NCBI RefSeq assembly: GCF_004000765.1
Contig: NZ_BILW01000028.1
Span: forward strand, 17,802-81,801
Source of the DNA: Paenibacillus chondroitinus NBRC 15376
Lineage (GTDB): Bacteria; Bacillota; Bacilli; Paenibacillales; NBRC-103111
Direction of reading: 5' to 3'
DNA length: 64,000 nucleotides
The notes under the pieces are model-generated. The model was not told where the DNA came from, ran no database searches, and saw nothing but the letters and a program-made list of their open reading frames with translations. The position numbers were made by a program, and so were the translations under genes. Positions 47,028-56,188 of this stretch are shown in pieces (the stretch's first letter is position 1; each line of letters starts with the position of its first letter).

Positions 47028-48640
47028 TTCAACTTTTGATTGTCGACGACGAAGCGCATGTCGTAGATCGGCTTCATGCCACGATTGACTGGGCATCCAT
47101 TGGAATTGAGCAAGTATTCAAGGCCTACTCAGGCAAAGAAGCGTTGGAGCTCCTGGAGCAATTCTCCATCGATATTGTCCTTACCGACATTCAGATGCCG
47201 GGTATATCGGGCTTGCAGCTCATTGCTGAGATTAACCGCAGATGGCAAAAAACCAAATGCATACTCTTATCGGGTTATTCCGATTTTAACTATGCCAAGG
47301 AAGCGATTCTTCAAGGCACGGAAGATTATCTGCTTAAACCCGTGACCGAACCAGATTTACTGGCTGCTGTCGGGCGGGTCATGGAGAAGCTTCAGAGCGA
47401 GTGGCAGGAAGTTTTCTCCAAGCAGCGACTGAGCTATACAGTGAAGGAAAACCTCCCTCTGCTGCGGGGAAATTTACTGAGCGACCTTCTTCAGGGGCGC
47501 AAGCTTACCGAGCAATCTCTCCGGGACAAAATGCAGATGCTGGAGCTTCCGGATTTCCATGAACACCCCTGCGTGCTCATGATGATTCGGCTCGAGTCGG
47601 ATTTCCTGGAGTACGATATGAGCCGCTTATCGCTTATGGAGTATGCCATCAGCAACATGGTTGAGGAGCTGTTCGCGGAGAAATTTGACAGCTGGCACAC
47701 GAAAGATGCGCATGATTATTTGATTTTTGTGATGAAAAAGAAGCCGCTGGCCGCGGATCAAGAAGACTCCTCTTGGCTCGAGAGAACCGCTTCCGTCCTG
47801 CAATCTGCCGTAAAAAATTATTTAAAGGGCAAAATCTCCATTCTGCTGAGCAGTTGGGGGCAATTTCCCAGTGAGGTTACAACGCTGTATAACGCCTCTT
47901 TGAGTGCTTTTCGCAAACAAATTGGCAGTGAACATGAGCTGTTGATGCGGCTCGGCGACGAATCCGTTCAACCGGAGCTTTCCGCGCTGCAAAGACTGTA
48001 CGAACCTCCTACGCTCAATCATCTTTTGGAAGCTGCCCGTTGGGAGGATACGGAGGATAAGCTGACTTTGATTTTCGATGAAATGGAAGCGAAATTCTCC
48101 GAGTCCCAGGAGCATTTGCTGGAGGTTTACTTCTCTGTAGCGTCTGCCTTTGCTTATATCGCTCATAAAAATGGCCGACCTCTGCACCAACTCATCGGCG
48201 GTGATTACGACCGGATGACCGAGGGCATCCCTTTCCGAACGGTCAACCAGCTGCGTGAATGGACAATTCGCTCCTTGCATCGGATGAGGGAAGACATGGA
48301 TCAAGAGCGGAAAGACAGCCGAGTCACCTTGATTAATGACATCAGGTCCTTTATCGATCAGCATCTCGCCAGCGATGTCTCGCTGCAATCCATTGCCGAT
48401 CATGTCTTTTTGCACCCCGTGTACGTGTCTAAAATTTATAAGCTGGAAACCGGCGATAACCTCAGTGATTATGTCAATCGCGTACGAATGGATCGAGCCG
48501 CCTATCTGCTGAAGAACGGTCACGATAAAATTTACGAAATCGCCACACAGCTCGGGTACCAACGTCCCCACTCCTTCAACCATGCCTTCAAAAAACATTA
48601 CGGCATGACCCCGCAGGAGTACCGTGATCAATATTCATAG
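47024..48640 (+). CDS. YesN-type response regulator with AraC DNA-binding domain
   Basis: The 538-residue regulator has an N-terminal receiver domain (LLIVDDEAHVVDRL; phospho-acceptor in IVLTDIQMPGISG; Lys in YLLKPVTE), a long middle region, and a C-terminal AraC-type double helix-turn-helix (VSLQSIADHVFLHPVYVSKIYKL; IYEIATQLGYQRPHSFNHAFKKH). The ATG at 47024 overlaps the kinase stop. It probably activates the upstream transporter promoter and its own enzymes. The aldolase gene follows after 18 bp. Confidence 0.93.
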   Translation: MIQLLIVDDEAHVVDRLHATIDWASIGIEQVFKAYSGKEALELLEQFSIDIVLTDIQMPGISGLQLIAEINRRWQKTKCILLSGYSDFNYAKEAILQGTEDYLLKPVTEPDLLAAVGRVMEKLQSEWQEVFSKQRLSYTVKENLPLLRGNLLSDLLQGRKLTEQSLRDKMQMLELPDFHEHPCVLMMIRLESDFLEYDMSRLSLMEYAISNMVEELFAEKFDSWHTKDAHDYLIFVMKKKPLAADQEDSSWLERTASVLQSAVKNYLKGKISILLSSWGQFPSEVTTLYNASLSAFRKQIGSEHELLMRLGDESVQPELSALQRLYEPPTLNHLLEAARWEDTEDKLTLIFDEMEAKFSESQEHLLEVYFSVASAFAYIAHKNGRPLHQLIGGDYDRMTEGIPFRTVNQLREWTIRSLHRMREDMDQERKDSRVTLINDIRSFIDQHLASDVSLQSIADHVFLHPVYVSKIYKLETGDNLSDYVNRVRMDRAAYLLKNGHDKIYEIATQLGYQRPHSFNHAFKKHYGMTPQEYRDQYS

Positions 48641-48658
48641 CCAAGGAGGATGTACGCT

Positions 48659-49291
48659 ATGTCGTTGGAAGTTTTGCAGCAGTTGAAAAAATCAAAGGTC
48701 ATTGCCATCATTCGCGGCATTGAGCCCTCTCAGGCGCAGCCTCTTTTTGAGGCGCTTGAGAGCGGCGGCATCACACTGGCCGAAGTGACATTGAATACGC
48801 CAAATGCGCTGCAAATCATCCAGATGATGCGCAAAAAGTATGAGGGCCGCATGGTGATTGGTGCCGGAACCGTGCTAAACGCCGCTTATGCGGATGAAGC
48901 CATTCGGGCCGGAGCCCAGTTCCTGATTTCCCCGAATGTGGATCAGGGCATGATTGAAAAGGCTTTGGCTAGCGAAGTGCTTCCGATTCCTGGAGCCCTT
49001 ACTCCAACGGAAATTGTCCAGGCCATGAACTTCGGTGCATCCACGGTGAAATTATTCCCTTGCTCCAGCTTGGGACCTTCTTATTTGAAAGAGATCAAAG
49101 GACCTTTGAACGATGTGCACTTGCTCGCCGTTGGCGGAATTACGAAGGACAATGCGGCCGCTTATCTCGAAGCAGGCGCTTTTTCCGTCGGCGTGGGAGG
49201 AAGTTTGGTCTCACTTAGCGAAATTCAAAGAGGGAATTATAAAGCGATTACAACATATGCCGAGCAGCTCGTGGCGGCAGTAAACCAGTAA
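48659..49291 (+). CDS. dgoA: KDPG/KDPGal-type aldolase
   Basis: The 210-residue class I aldolase of the Eda/DgoA family has the catalytic Glu in LAEVTLNTP (about 41), the Schiff-base Lys in STVKLFPCS (about 131) and phosphate-binding VGGI and VGVGGSLV loops. It splits 2-dehydro-3-deoxy-6-phospho-gluconate or -galactonate to pyruvate and glyceraldehyde-3-phosphate. The dehydratase next door makes the galactonate form likely. ATG 48659 is 9 nt from AAGGAGG; the ATG at 48650 touches it. Confidence 0.9.
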   Translation: MSLEVLQQLKKSKVIAIIRGIEPSQAQPLFEALESGGITLAEVTLNTPNALQIIQMMRKKYEGRMVIGAGTVLNAAYADEAIRAGAQFLISPNVDQGMIEKALASEVLPIPGALTPTEIVQAMNFGASTVKLFPCSSLGPSYLKEIKGPLNDVHLLAVGGITKDNAAAYLEAGAFSVGVGGSLVSLSEIQRGNYKAITTYAEQLVAAVNQ

Positions 49292-49323
49292 GACATTCTA
49301 GGTTATGGGAGAGGAAATTTACC

Positions 49324-50472
49324 ATGAAGATTACGAAGTTAGAACTGTTTAAGGTGCCGCCAAGATGGTTGTTTTTGAAAATCGAAACCGATGAAGGCAT
49401 TACGGGTTGGGGCGAGCCGATCGTCGAAGGGAAAGCGGATACAGTTGCAGCCGCTGTCATGGAGATGAGCGAGCACATCATCGGCCAGGATCCGATGCGG
49501 ATTGAAGATATGTTTCAGGTCTTGTACCGCGGCGGTTTCTATCGCGGAGGTCCTATCCTCACAAGCGCGATCTCCGGCATCGAGCAAGCGCTTTGGGACA
49601 TTAAGGGGAAATTCTACAATGCCCCTATTTATGATTTGCTGGGCGGTGCGTGCCGTGAGCGCACACGTGTGTATTCGTGGATCGGCGGCGACCGTCCGAG
49701 CGACGTTGGGTTGGCGGCCAAACAGCAGGTGGCCGCGGGCTTTACAGCCGTGAAGATGAACGCCACGGAAGAAATGCACTACATCGACTCGCTCAGCAAA
49801 GTGGACGAGGCTATCGCTCGTATTGCCGCTGTCCGCGAAGCCGTCGGCCGGGATGTCGGCATTGGCATCGACTTCCACGGGCGCATTCATAAGTCCATGG
49901 CCAAAATCCTCGTCAAAGAACTGGAGCCGTACCGCCCGATGTTCATTGAAGAGCCTGTTCTGCCGGAAAACAATGAGGCGCTTCGGGAGATCGCCCGCCA
50001 CACCTCATGCCCGATCGCAACCGGCGAGCGCATGTACACACGCTGGGGCTTCAAAGATCTGCTCGCGCAAGGTTATGTAGACATTATTCAGCCGGATCTT
50101 TCCCATGCGGGAGGCATTCTGGAGAATCGCAAAATCGCAGCGATGGCAGAAGCCTACGACGTTGCAGTGGCGCCGCATTGCCCGCTAGGCCCTATTGCTT
50201 TGGCCTCCTGCTTGCAGCTGGATACGTGCTCCCCGAACGCTTTCATTCAGGAGCAAAGCTTGGGTATTCACTACAATCAGGGCAGCGACTTGCTCGATTA
50301 TTTGAAGGATCCAGCGGTGTTCCAATACGAAGACGGCTTCGTCAAAAACCTGACCGCGCCAGGGCTCGGCATCGAAATCAACGAGGACAAAGTTCGTGAA
50401 ATGGCCGCTATCGGGCATACATGGAAAAACCCCGTTTGGCGTCAAGCGGATGGTACGGTGGCTGAGTGGTAG
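49324..50472 (+). CDS. dgoD: D-galactonate dehydratase
   Basis: The 382-residue enolase-superfamily enzyme matches the length of E. coli DgoD. Conserved parts are the N-terminal capping domain (KITKLELFKVPPRWLFLKIETDEG), VKMNATEEM with the general base region, IGIDFHGR and FIEEPVLPENN metal ligands, ATGERMYTRWGF, and VAPHCPLGPIALA. It converts galactonate to 2-dehydro-3-deoxygalactonate. It follows the aldolase by 32 bp. No 2-dehydro-3-deoxygalactonokinase gene is found nearby. A mannonate- or gluconate-type specificity within the superfamily is the alternative. Confidence 0.88.
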   Translation: MKITKLELFKVPPRWLFLKIETDEGITGWGEPIVEGKADTVAAAVMEMSEHIIGQDPMRIEDMFQVLYRGGFYRGGPILTSAISGIEQALWDIKGKFYNAPIYDLLGGACRERTRVYSWIGGDRPSDVGLAAKQQVAAGFTAVKMNATEEMHYIDSLSKVDEAIARIAAVREAVGRDVGIGIDFHGRIHKSMAKILVKELEPYRPMFIEEPVLPENNEALREIARHTSCPIATGERMYTRWGFKDLLAQGYVDIIQPDLSHAGGILENRKIAAMAEAYDVAVAPHCPLGPIALASCLQLDTCSPNAFIQEQSLGIHYNQGSDLLDYLKDPAVFQYEDGFVKNLTAPGLGIEINEDKVREMAAIGHTWKNPVWRQADGTVAEW

Positions 50473-50490
50473 GATCGTAAAAAAATAATG

Positions 50491-50534
50491 AGGCTGCTCC
50501 CGAAGGTCTGTAGGACCAGTGGGGCAGCCTTTTT
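50491..50534 (+). terminator. intrinsic terminator of the galactonate-type locus
   Basis: AGGCTGCTCC with inner GGTC/GGACC pairs with GGGGCAGCCT, followed by TTTTTCC. Confidence 0.85.
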
Positions 50535-50627
50535 CCTTTTACGACGAGAGCAAGGCGAGGGTTACTTAAGAATCCCGCCCACCTAAAGCAGCTCATTTGC
50601 CAGTCCTCCCAAGTAGCCACTCTTCTG

Positions 50628-50811
50628 TAACGGACTCAGCAGCCGTTATTCTTCTGATTTCAGCTTGTTTCGCGGCGCTAACGGACTGAGGAGCCGCTAT
50701 TAATGGATTTTGACGCTATTTTTAGCATTTTCATAGCCAATAACGGCTCGTGAGTCCGTTAGATTCTGAATCTACCTCAAAAGCATCAAATAGCGTCATC
50801 TCAGTCCGTTA
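50628..50811. repeat. family B four-unit intergenic element, copy 3
   Basis: The best-preserved family B copy: direct units at 50628-50650 and 50679-50701, inverted units at 50739-50761 and 50789-50811. Distances are 51, 60 and 50 bp; total 184 bp. It lies between the convergent dgoD and SLH-protein genes, flanked on both sides by terminators. Confidence 0.92.
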
Positions 50812-50849
50812 GCGCCGACAGCTGGTGCCCGCACACCCTCGAACAAATC

Positions 50850-50886
50850 AAAAACGGAGCCGCGCAAAATTGCGGGCTCCGTTTTT
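50850..50886. terminator. bidirectional intrinsic terminator
   Basis: AAAACGGAGCC-CGC...GCG-GGCTCCGTTTTT, a long GC-rich stem with A and T tracts on either side, after the SLH-protein gene. Confidence 0.88.
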
Positions 50887-50897
50887 CATAGTGAAGA

Positions 50898-53222
50898 TTA
50901 TTTCAACTCTGTAATGAATCTGTCCATTTCACCATTCGGTGTAGTCACCGATTCGTAGACTCTGATGGACACGTTATTTTGAACTTGGTTTTGAGTCAAA
51001 TTGCTGAAGCTCAGCGACTGCGTGCCGCTCACCAAACGATTTGTTCCGCTGAAAGGGAACGAACTCGAGCCTAATGAGCTGCCGGAACCATCAACCAATT
51101 CAAATTTCAATTTGGAGAAGTTATTATCTACAAGGACTTCAGGGTCGCGTGTAATGTCCAAATCAAGATTTAATTTATAGGAATAAGATAAGGACGGAGT
51201 CGTGATCGTCAGCTGAGATAAGGTCCAGCTTTTGAAGTTCAACTTGAACGGATATAAGGAAACATTGTTATGATCATTGTCGCTTTGCGTGCTGACCGTA
51301 TAGCTGGCAATGGTGGATTTATAACCCGTTTGGCCTTGCGAAGCGCCTGCAAGGACACCCTGCACATTCAATTTGTACTGATCACTTTGATCTGTCGTTG
51401 GAATCGTATAGCCATAGCTAACTACAACTCCAGTTCCAGGAGCGATGTCCGAAGTACCCAACGTTTGACGGCTTCCCGTATACGTGAAACCATCTTTCCC
51501 TGTTAAATCCGCGGCAAGTGCCGGCACTGGAATCGGCTTATCACCTTTATTGACCAGCTTGAACTTCGCTAATCCTGTTTTATTTCCAGTTTCTTCGTTA
51601 TTCGTCACATGCAATTCTTCCAACGATACAGCCAGATTGGGATTGATGAACTCATTCCCTTGCTCGAATACCATCGGTGTACCAAACGTATAATTGCCTC
51701 CGGAAGGAACTGTGCTTGTTTCTGTTCCGCCATTAGCCGGAAGTCCGAATCCGATGCGTCCTGTATAGTATTGAAGAGGCGTTGTTTGGCCTTGTTTCAA
51801 GAAACTTTCAGGTGTAAGAACATAGAAAGCATTCAATTGCGTACTCGCTTCAGTCGTAACCGCAAAATGGATATATTTCTGTTCCCCCGCATTCAGAGTT
51901 ATTGGGGATTCCTCAACTCTTTTTCCAATAAAAGATTGCCCATTCGATTTCCCGCTAAGCGTAAAATCCGGAATGGTTTCCGCATAACTTCCGGAGTTCT
52001 GAACTTTCACTTGTACGATATAGGTTGGCGATTGCCCCGAGAACTGCTTGGACAGACTTGTCGCCGAATATTTCAAAGATGAAGTCACGCCTGGAATGGA
52101 GAAGGTCGCTCCCCACTCTCCCATGAGCGAAGCGTCATTGATCACCGCATCATTACCGCGCCATACAATCGATCCAACAGGAGAATCCGCAAGCAGCGTT
52201 TCCTGCTTAGGATATACTTTTGTATCCACATCGATCCAAAGAACGTCTGTTAAACTTACGTCCGATTTCACATTAATATCGGTCATATAACTTAGTGTCA
52301 CATCACTCTGAGGCAATATCGAACGAGCATTGCTTGCGCTTGGCACTAACGTATAGTCCGTGCCGTCTGACGTTCTGACACGCAATTCGTAATCAGGAAC
52401 CCGTATCGTGGAATTGGATGAATTGGTTAGCTTAACGACCGTTCCGACTCTCCAACCATCCGTTGTTTTTTCCTGCAGAACACTCTTGACTTGAGCCTGT
52501 GAACCTCCAGGAAGACTATAGGCCTTCAGGTCTTCTGCATGGATTTCCGAATGCTGTCCGGAAGTTATACTCCCTGGTACAAATTGCTGCTTCGCTGCAT
52601 AAGAGGAAGTAACCAACAGGTCACGTGTCGCAGCCTGGGTTCCCCCGAATGTACCGTCAGCTTGGTTGCTGAGCAGGTTCAATTGAATAGCCAACGCGGC
52701 ATAACCTTTGGCCCAACTTGAGACGGTGTTATCATTAACCCCTGTAGTCCCTTTAGCTTGGGCATCTTTACTTAATCCCCGAATTAGGAAGGCGGCCAGC
52801 TGCTCTTTCGTCACTTCGCCTGCCGGGTTGTAGGTGCCTTGGCCGAAGCCGTCGGTAAGGTTAGCAGCTTTCAGCGCTTCGATGTAAGGCAGGGCATAGC
52901 CGTTAGCCGGATCCGAGCTGCTCACATCGCTGAAACTGGATACCTGCAAAGTTGAATTTACCTTCAATCCGAAGATTAAAGCCGCCACTTTGGCGAATTG
53001 CGCACGGTTCATTTTATCATGAAGGCCAAAAACGCCATTGCTGACTCCATCAAAAATACCTGCGGAAATCATCGCATCAAATTTAGCTTTGGTTCCCGCA
53101 TCAAGCCCACTTAAATCACTGAAATCCGCTGAGGATTTAGCGCCAGTCGCACCTAGAGCTACAGAGGAAAACAAAGTAACGGCCATAGCTGCGCTCACGA
53201 TAACGGATAAACTTTTTTTCAT
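50898..53222 (-). CDS. S-layer homology domain surface protein
   Basis: The 774-residue exported protein has a signal peptide (VIVSAAMAVTLFSSVALGATGA) and three N-terminal SLH domains (about 30-210; GVFGLHDKMNRAQFAKVAALIFG, GFGQGTYNPAGEVTKEQLAAFLIRGL, DGTFGGTQAATRDLLVTSSYAA) for cell-wall attachment. The remaining 550 residues appear beta-rich with repeated segments, such as VVKLTNSSNSTIRVPDYELRV and FKLVNKGDKPIPVPALAADL, suggestive of immunoglobulin-like domains, with no catalytic motif. It is monocistronic. It could be a structural or adhesive surface protein. Confidence 0.88.
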   Translation of the reverse strand: MKKSLSVIVSAAMAVTLFSSVALGATGAKSSADFSDLSGLDAGTKAKFDAMISAGIFDGVSNGVFGLHDKMNRAQFAKVAALIFGLKVNSTLQVSSFSDVSSSDPANGYALPYIEALKAANLTDGFGQGTYNPAGEVTKEQLAAFLIRGLSKDAQAKGTTGVNDNTVSSWAKGYAALAIQLNLLSNQADGTFGGTQAATRDLLVTSSYAAKQQFVPGSITSGQHSEIHAEDLKAYSLPGGSQAQVKSVLQEKTTDGWRVGTVVKLTNSSNSTIRVPDYELRVRTSDGTDYTLVPSASNARSILPQSDVTLSYMTDINVKSDVSLTDVLWIDVDTKVYPKQETLLADSPVGSIVWRGNDAVINDASLMGEWGATFSIPGVTSSLKYSATSLSKQFSGQSPTYIVQVKVQNSGSYAETIPDFTLSGKSNGQSFIGKRVEESPITLNAGEQKYIHFAVTTEASTQLNAFYVLTPESFLKQGQTTPLQYYTGRIGFGLPANGGTETSTVPSGGNYTFGTPMVFEQGNEFINPNLAVSLEELHVTNNEETGNKTGLAKFKLVNKGDKPIPVPALAADLTGKDGFTYTGSRQTLGTSDIAPGTGVVVSYGYTIPTTDQSDQYKLNVQGVLAGASQGQTGYKSTIASYTVSTQSDNDHNNVSLYPFKLNFKSWTLSQLTITTPSLSYSYKLNLDLDITRDPEVLVDNNFSKLKFELVDGSGSSLGSSSFPFSGTNRLVSGTQSLSFSNLTQNQVQNNVSIRVYESVTTPNGEMDRFITELK

Positions 53223-53273
53223 TTTCGTACTCCTCTCAAAAGCTGGATATGAATCTGGATATCATAAAATCAT

Positions 53274-54839
53274 TTACTTTTTAACCTCGGTTGGTGCCTT
53301 TTTTCTCTGAATAAAGAAAAGAACAAAAGGGATACATATGAAAGCAGGGATTGCAGAAATATAGAACGTATCGGCGATTGACCTGACCAATGATTCTTTT
53401 TGCATGATGCCGGCCAGATAGCTAGCCGCAGTTCCTGAGGCTGTTGCCATATCTACCGACCAGGAATAAATGGAGCCTGAAAGCATAGATACCGTATTAT
53501 TCGCTGTAACCGAATCAACCGGTACGTTATCACTGATGTGTTGATAGTGTTGAATTTGACGATTGCTCATAAGCGCTGTAAAGATGGCAATCCCTAGGGA
53601 ACCTGCTACTTGACGCACGACGTTAGAAAGTGGCGAAGCATTCCCTACTTGCTGTGGAGATACCGCACGCATACCCGCTGTGGTTAGTGGCATCATACAA
53701 AGCCCAATTCCGATACCACGGATCGTTAAAACGGTATTTAGCCAATGGTTAGGCGTATCCGTCGTGAGATGGTGCAGATCCACTGTCGTAACACCTAAGA
53801 TGGTAAGACCCGTGATACACAAAGGGACAATCCCGAATTTGTCGGCGAGCTTGCCACTGACCGGCATCATAAGCGCCATCGCGATGGACTGCGGCATCAT
53901 CACAAGCCCGGTCTGCATGGCGGAGAGCCCTTGAATATTTTGCAAATATAAAGGGGTCAAGAACGTACCGCCCATCATACCCATCATAACTAAACTGCCG
54001 GCAATAACGCTAATGGCAAATTTTAAATTTTTAAAAAGCTTCAAGTCAAGCACTGGCTGTTCGACTCCGAGCTCCACCCAGATCAAGAGCAGCAAACTGA
54101 AGAAGGCAACAAACAGCAAACTAATGATGAATAAGGAAGTCCATCCTTGCTGCTGGCCTTTACTTAGCGCCAATAGCAGGCTTCCAAAGAAGACCATGGA
54201 CAGAATAGCCCCGGTTAGGTCGAATTTCAATCCTTCTCTTCGCGGAGATTCTTTCAACAAGACCTTCCCAAGTATGACGGCAAGAATCCCGATAGGTACA
54301 TTGATGAAAAAAAGTAATCTCCAGCTGTAATTCTGGATTAGATATCCGCCGAACGTCGGCCCGAGTGCAGGGGCACACATCGCGGCTACCCCCCACAGGC
54401 CAATCGCCGTACCGGTTTTCTCCCGGGGAAACGTGGTATAAATAATGGACATCCCGATTGGCATAATAAATCCGCCGGCAAAACCTTGAATGATTCGGAA
54501 TAAGATCATTGTACTAGAGCTCCAAGCCAAACCGCAAACTATGGAAAATAAGGTAAAGCCGGCTACAGAGTAAATAAATATATTTTTATTTCCGAATTTG
54601 GCACCGAGAAAGCCGCTCATCGGAATAACCATCGCTGATGCCAAGGTATATCCCGTAATGACCCACTGCATCGTATTGATATCCGAGCCGAATACGGCAA
54701 CGAACTTATTCATAGCTACATTCATTAAGCTGCTGTTCAAAACGGCAACGAAGGTACCCATGACGATGGCGATAAGTGACAGCCACATTTTACCGGAGCC
54801 TTCTGATTCTTGTTGTTTCACTGCCGATGCATCGGCCAT
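53274..54839 (-). CDS. MFS multidrug efflux protein, DHA2 (EmrB/QacA) family
   Basis: The 521-residue protein has 14 hydrophobic helices and DHA2 motifs: NTMQWVITGYTLASAMVIP, the motif-A loop GFLGAKFGNKN, and motif C (ALGPTFGGYLIQNYSWRLLFFINVPIG). It exports drugs by proton antiport. It is the last gene of a MarR-adaptor-adaptor-transporter operon, 12 bp after the HlyD-like gene, so it is likely an EmrAB-like pump in a Gram-positive envelope. Confidence 0.93.
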   Translation of the reverse strand: MADASAVKQQESEGSGKMWLSLIAIVMGTFVAVLNSSLMNVAMNKFVAVFGSDINTMQWVITGYTLASAMVIPMSGFLGAKFGNKNIFIYSVAGFTLFSIVCGLAWSSSTMILFRIIQGFAGGFIMPIGMSIIYTTFPREKTGTAIGLWGVAAMCAPALGPTFGGYLIQNYSWRLLFFINVPIGILAVILGKVLLKESPRREGLKFDLTGAILSMVFFGSLLLALSKGQQQGWTSLFIISLLFVAFFSLLLLIWVELGVEQPVLDLKLFKNLKFAISVIAGSLVMMGMMGGTFLTPLYLQNIQGLSAMQTGLVMMPQSIAMALMMPVSGKLADKFGIVPLCITGLTILGVTTVDLHHLTTDTPNHWLNTVLTIRGIGIGLCMMPLTTAGMRAVSPQQVGNASPLSNVVRQVAGSLGIAIFTALMSNRQIQHYQHISDNVPVDSVTANNTVSMLSGSIYSWSVDMATASGTAASYLAGIMQKESLVRSIADTFYISAIPAFICIPFVLFFIQRKKAPTEVKK

Positions 54840-54850
54840 AGCTGCGCCTC

Positions 54851-56167
54851 CTATTCGGCTTTTACCTTCGTGCCTTCAGCAATCTTGTCTGCAGGATTCA
54901 CGACGATTTGTTCATTAGCCTTTAATTTATCCGTAGGCAGCACGTACGACCAATCCTGGTTTTTTTCTTCCGTTTTTACTTCAACGAGGTGGGCTGTGTT
55001 GTCGGTTACGGTGAATACATATTCTTTTTGATCTTTTTTAACAATTGCGCTTTTCGGAACTTCCAAACGGCTCTCTTGAGCTGCGTTCAGTTTAACTTCC
55101 GCCACCATACCTGCAAAAAGCAGACCATCTTTATTGTCTACCTTCACTTTGACAGGGAACGTATTGCTGTTCGCGTTAGCAACAGGACTTACGAAAGAAA
55201 TCTCGCCTTTAAAGGTTTGATTCGGCAAATTTTGAATCGCAACATCTACTTGCATGCCCGCTTTCACTTGCGTGATTTGGCTGTCGGACACACTCAGTTC
55301 TACTTGAACTTGATCCATGTTCACCAGAGAGAGGATCTGCACGCCCGGTTGAGCGAGTTCACCCACGGAAATGCTTTTTTTGACAATAAGTCCGTCGATT
55401 GGCGCTGTAACTGTGGCGTTGCTCAAACCGCTGTTAGCAAGCTCTAAACCTGCATTCAAACGGTCAACATCAGCCTGAAGCGCTGAAATCGTATTATCCG
55501 TTGGTCCTACTTTAGCCAATTGCAGCTTAGCCTCTGCTCCTTGGAGTTGTGCTTCAGCCGCTTTTTGGGCTCCTTGTGCTTGTTCAGAGGCAGCTTTCGC
55601 TTTCTCAAAATCAAGCGTTCCTTTATCCAAATCTTCTTGCGTTACACCGGAATTGCTGTCGTAGGAATTTCTTAAACGGTTATAAGTGCTTGTGGCGAGA
55701 TCGAGTCCTGCTTTGGCTTGCTCCATCGCGGCGGTTGCCTGTTGATAGGCCCCTTGAGCTGCACTAACTGCGCTTTGAAGCCCTTGAATTTCCTGCGAAC
55801 GGGCACCTGCTTTGGTATCGACAAGTTTCGCCTGCGCTGCAACAAGGGCAGATTCCGCTTGTTTCACTTGCTGCGTCAGATCGCTTGTTTCCAGTTGAAC
55901 CAGCACATCGCCTTGTTTGACTTTACTACCTTCTTGCACGTTTACGCTGGCAACTTTACCAGCAACTTTGGATACAATTTTAATATCCTGATCCGGAATA
56001 ACTTTACCGCTTAACCCTGCCGTTGCAGGTTGACCCACTTTAATGACTTGAATCGGTACGGCTGCAGAATCCGCTTGTCCTGAAACTTTGGCGCCACATC
56101 CGGGAAGGATCGCAATAGCTGCCAATATGAGAATCGCTGGAACGATTATTTGTTTTCGTATATGCAT
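54851..56167 (-). CDS. HlyD/RND-type efflux adaptor lipoprotein with coiled-coil hairpin
   Basis: The 438-residue adaptor has a lipoprotein-type N-terminus (ILILAAIAILPGCGAK), a lipoyl half-domain (VASVNVQEGSKVKQGDVLVQLE), a long alpha-helical coiled-coil hairpin (about 95-230, many Ala and Gln heptads), the second lipoyl half (VTAPIDGLIVKKSISVGELAQPG), and beta-barrel and membrane-proximal domains. It should link the EmrB-like transporter to the outer surface. It is preceded by a second, hairpin-less adaptor in the same operon. Confidence 0.9.
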   Translation of the reverse strand: MHIRKQIIVPAILILAAIAILPGCGAKVSGQADSAAVPIQVIKVGQPATAGLSGKVIPDQDIKIVSKVAGKVASVNVQEGSKVKQGDVLVQLETSDLTQQVKQAESALVAAQAKLVDTKAGARSQEIQGLQSAVSAAQGAYQQATAAMEQAKAGLDLATSTYNRLRNSYDSNSGVTQEDLDKGTLDFEKAKAASEQAQGAQKAAEAQLQGAEAKLQLAKVGPTDNTISALQADVDRLNAGLELANSGLSNATVTAPIDGLIVKKSISVGELAQPGVQILSLVNMDQVQVELSVSDSQITQVKAGMQVDVAIQNLPNQTFKGEISFVSPVANANSNTFPVKVKVDNKDGLLFAGMVAEVKLNAAQESRLEVPKSAIVKKDQKEYVFTVTDNTAHLVEVKTEEKNQDWSYVLPTDKLKANEQIVVNPADKIAEGTKVKAE

Positions 56168-56188
56168 CGTCGACTAACTCCTCTTGTT

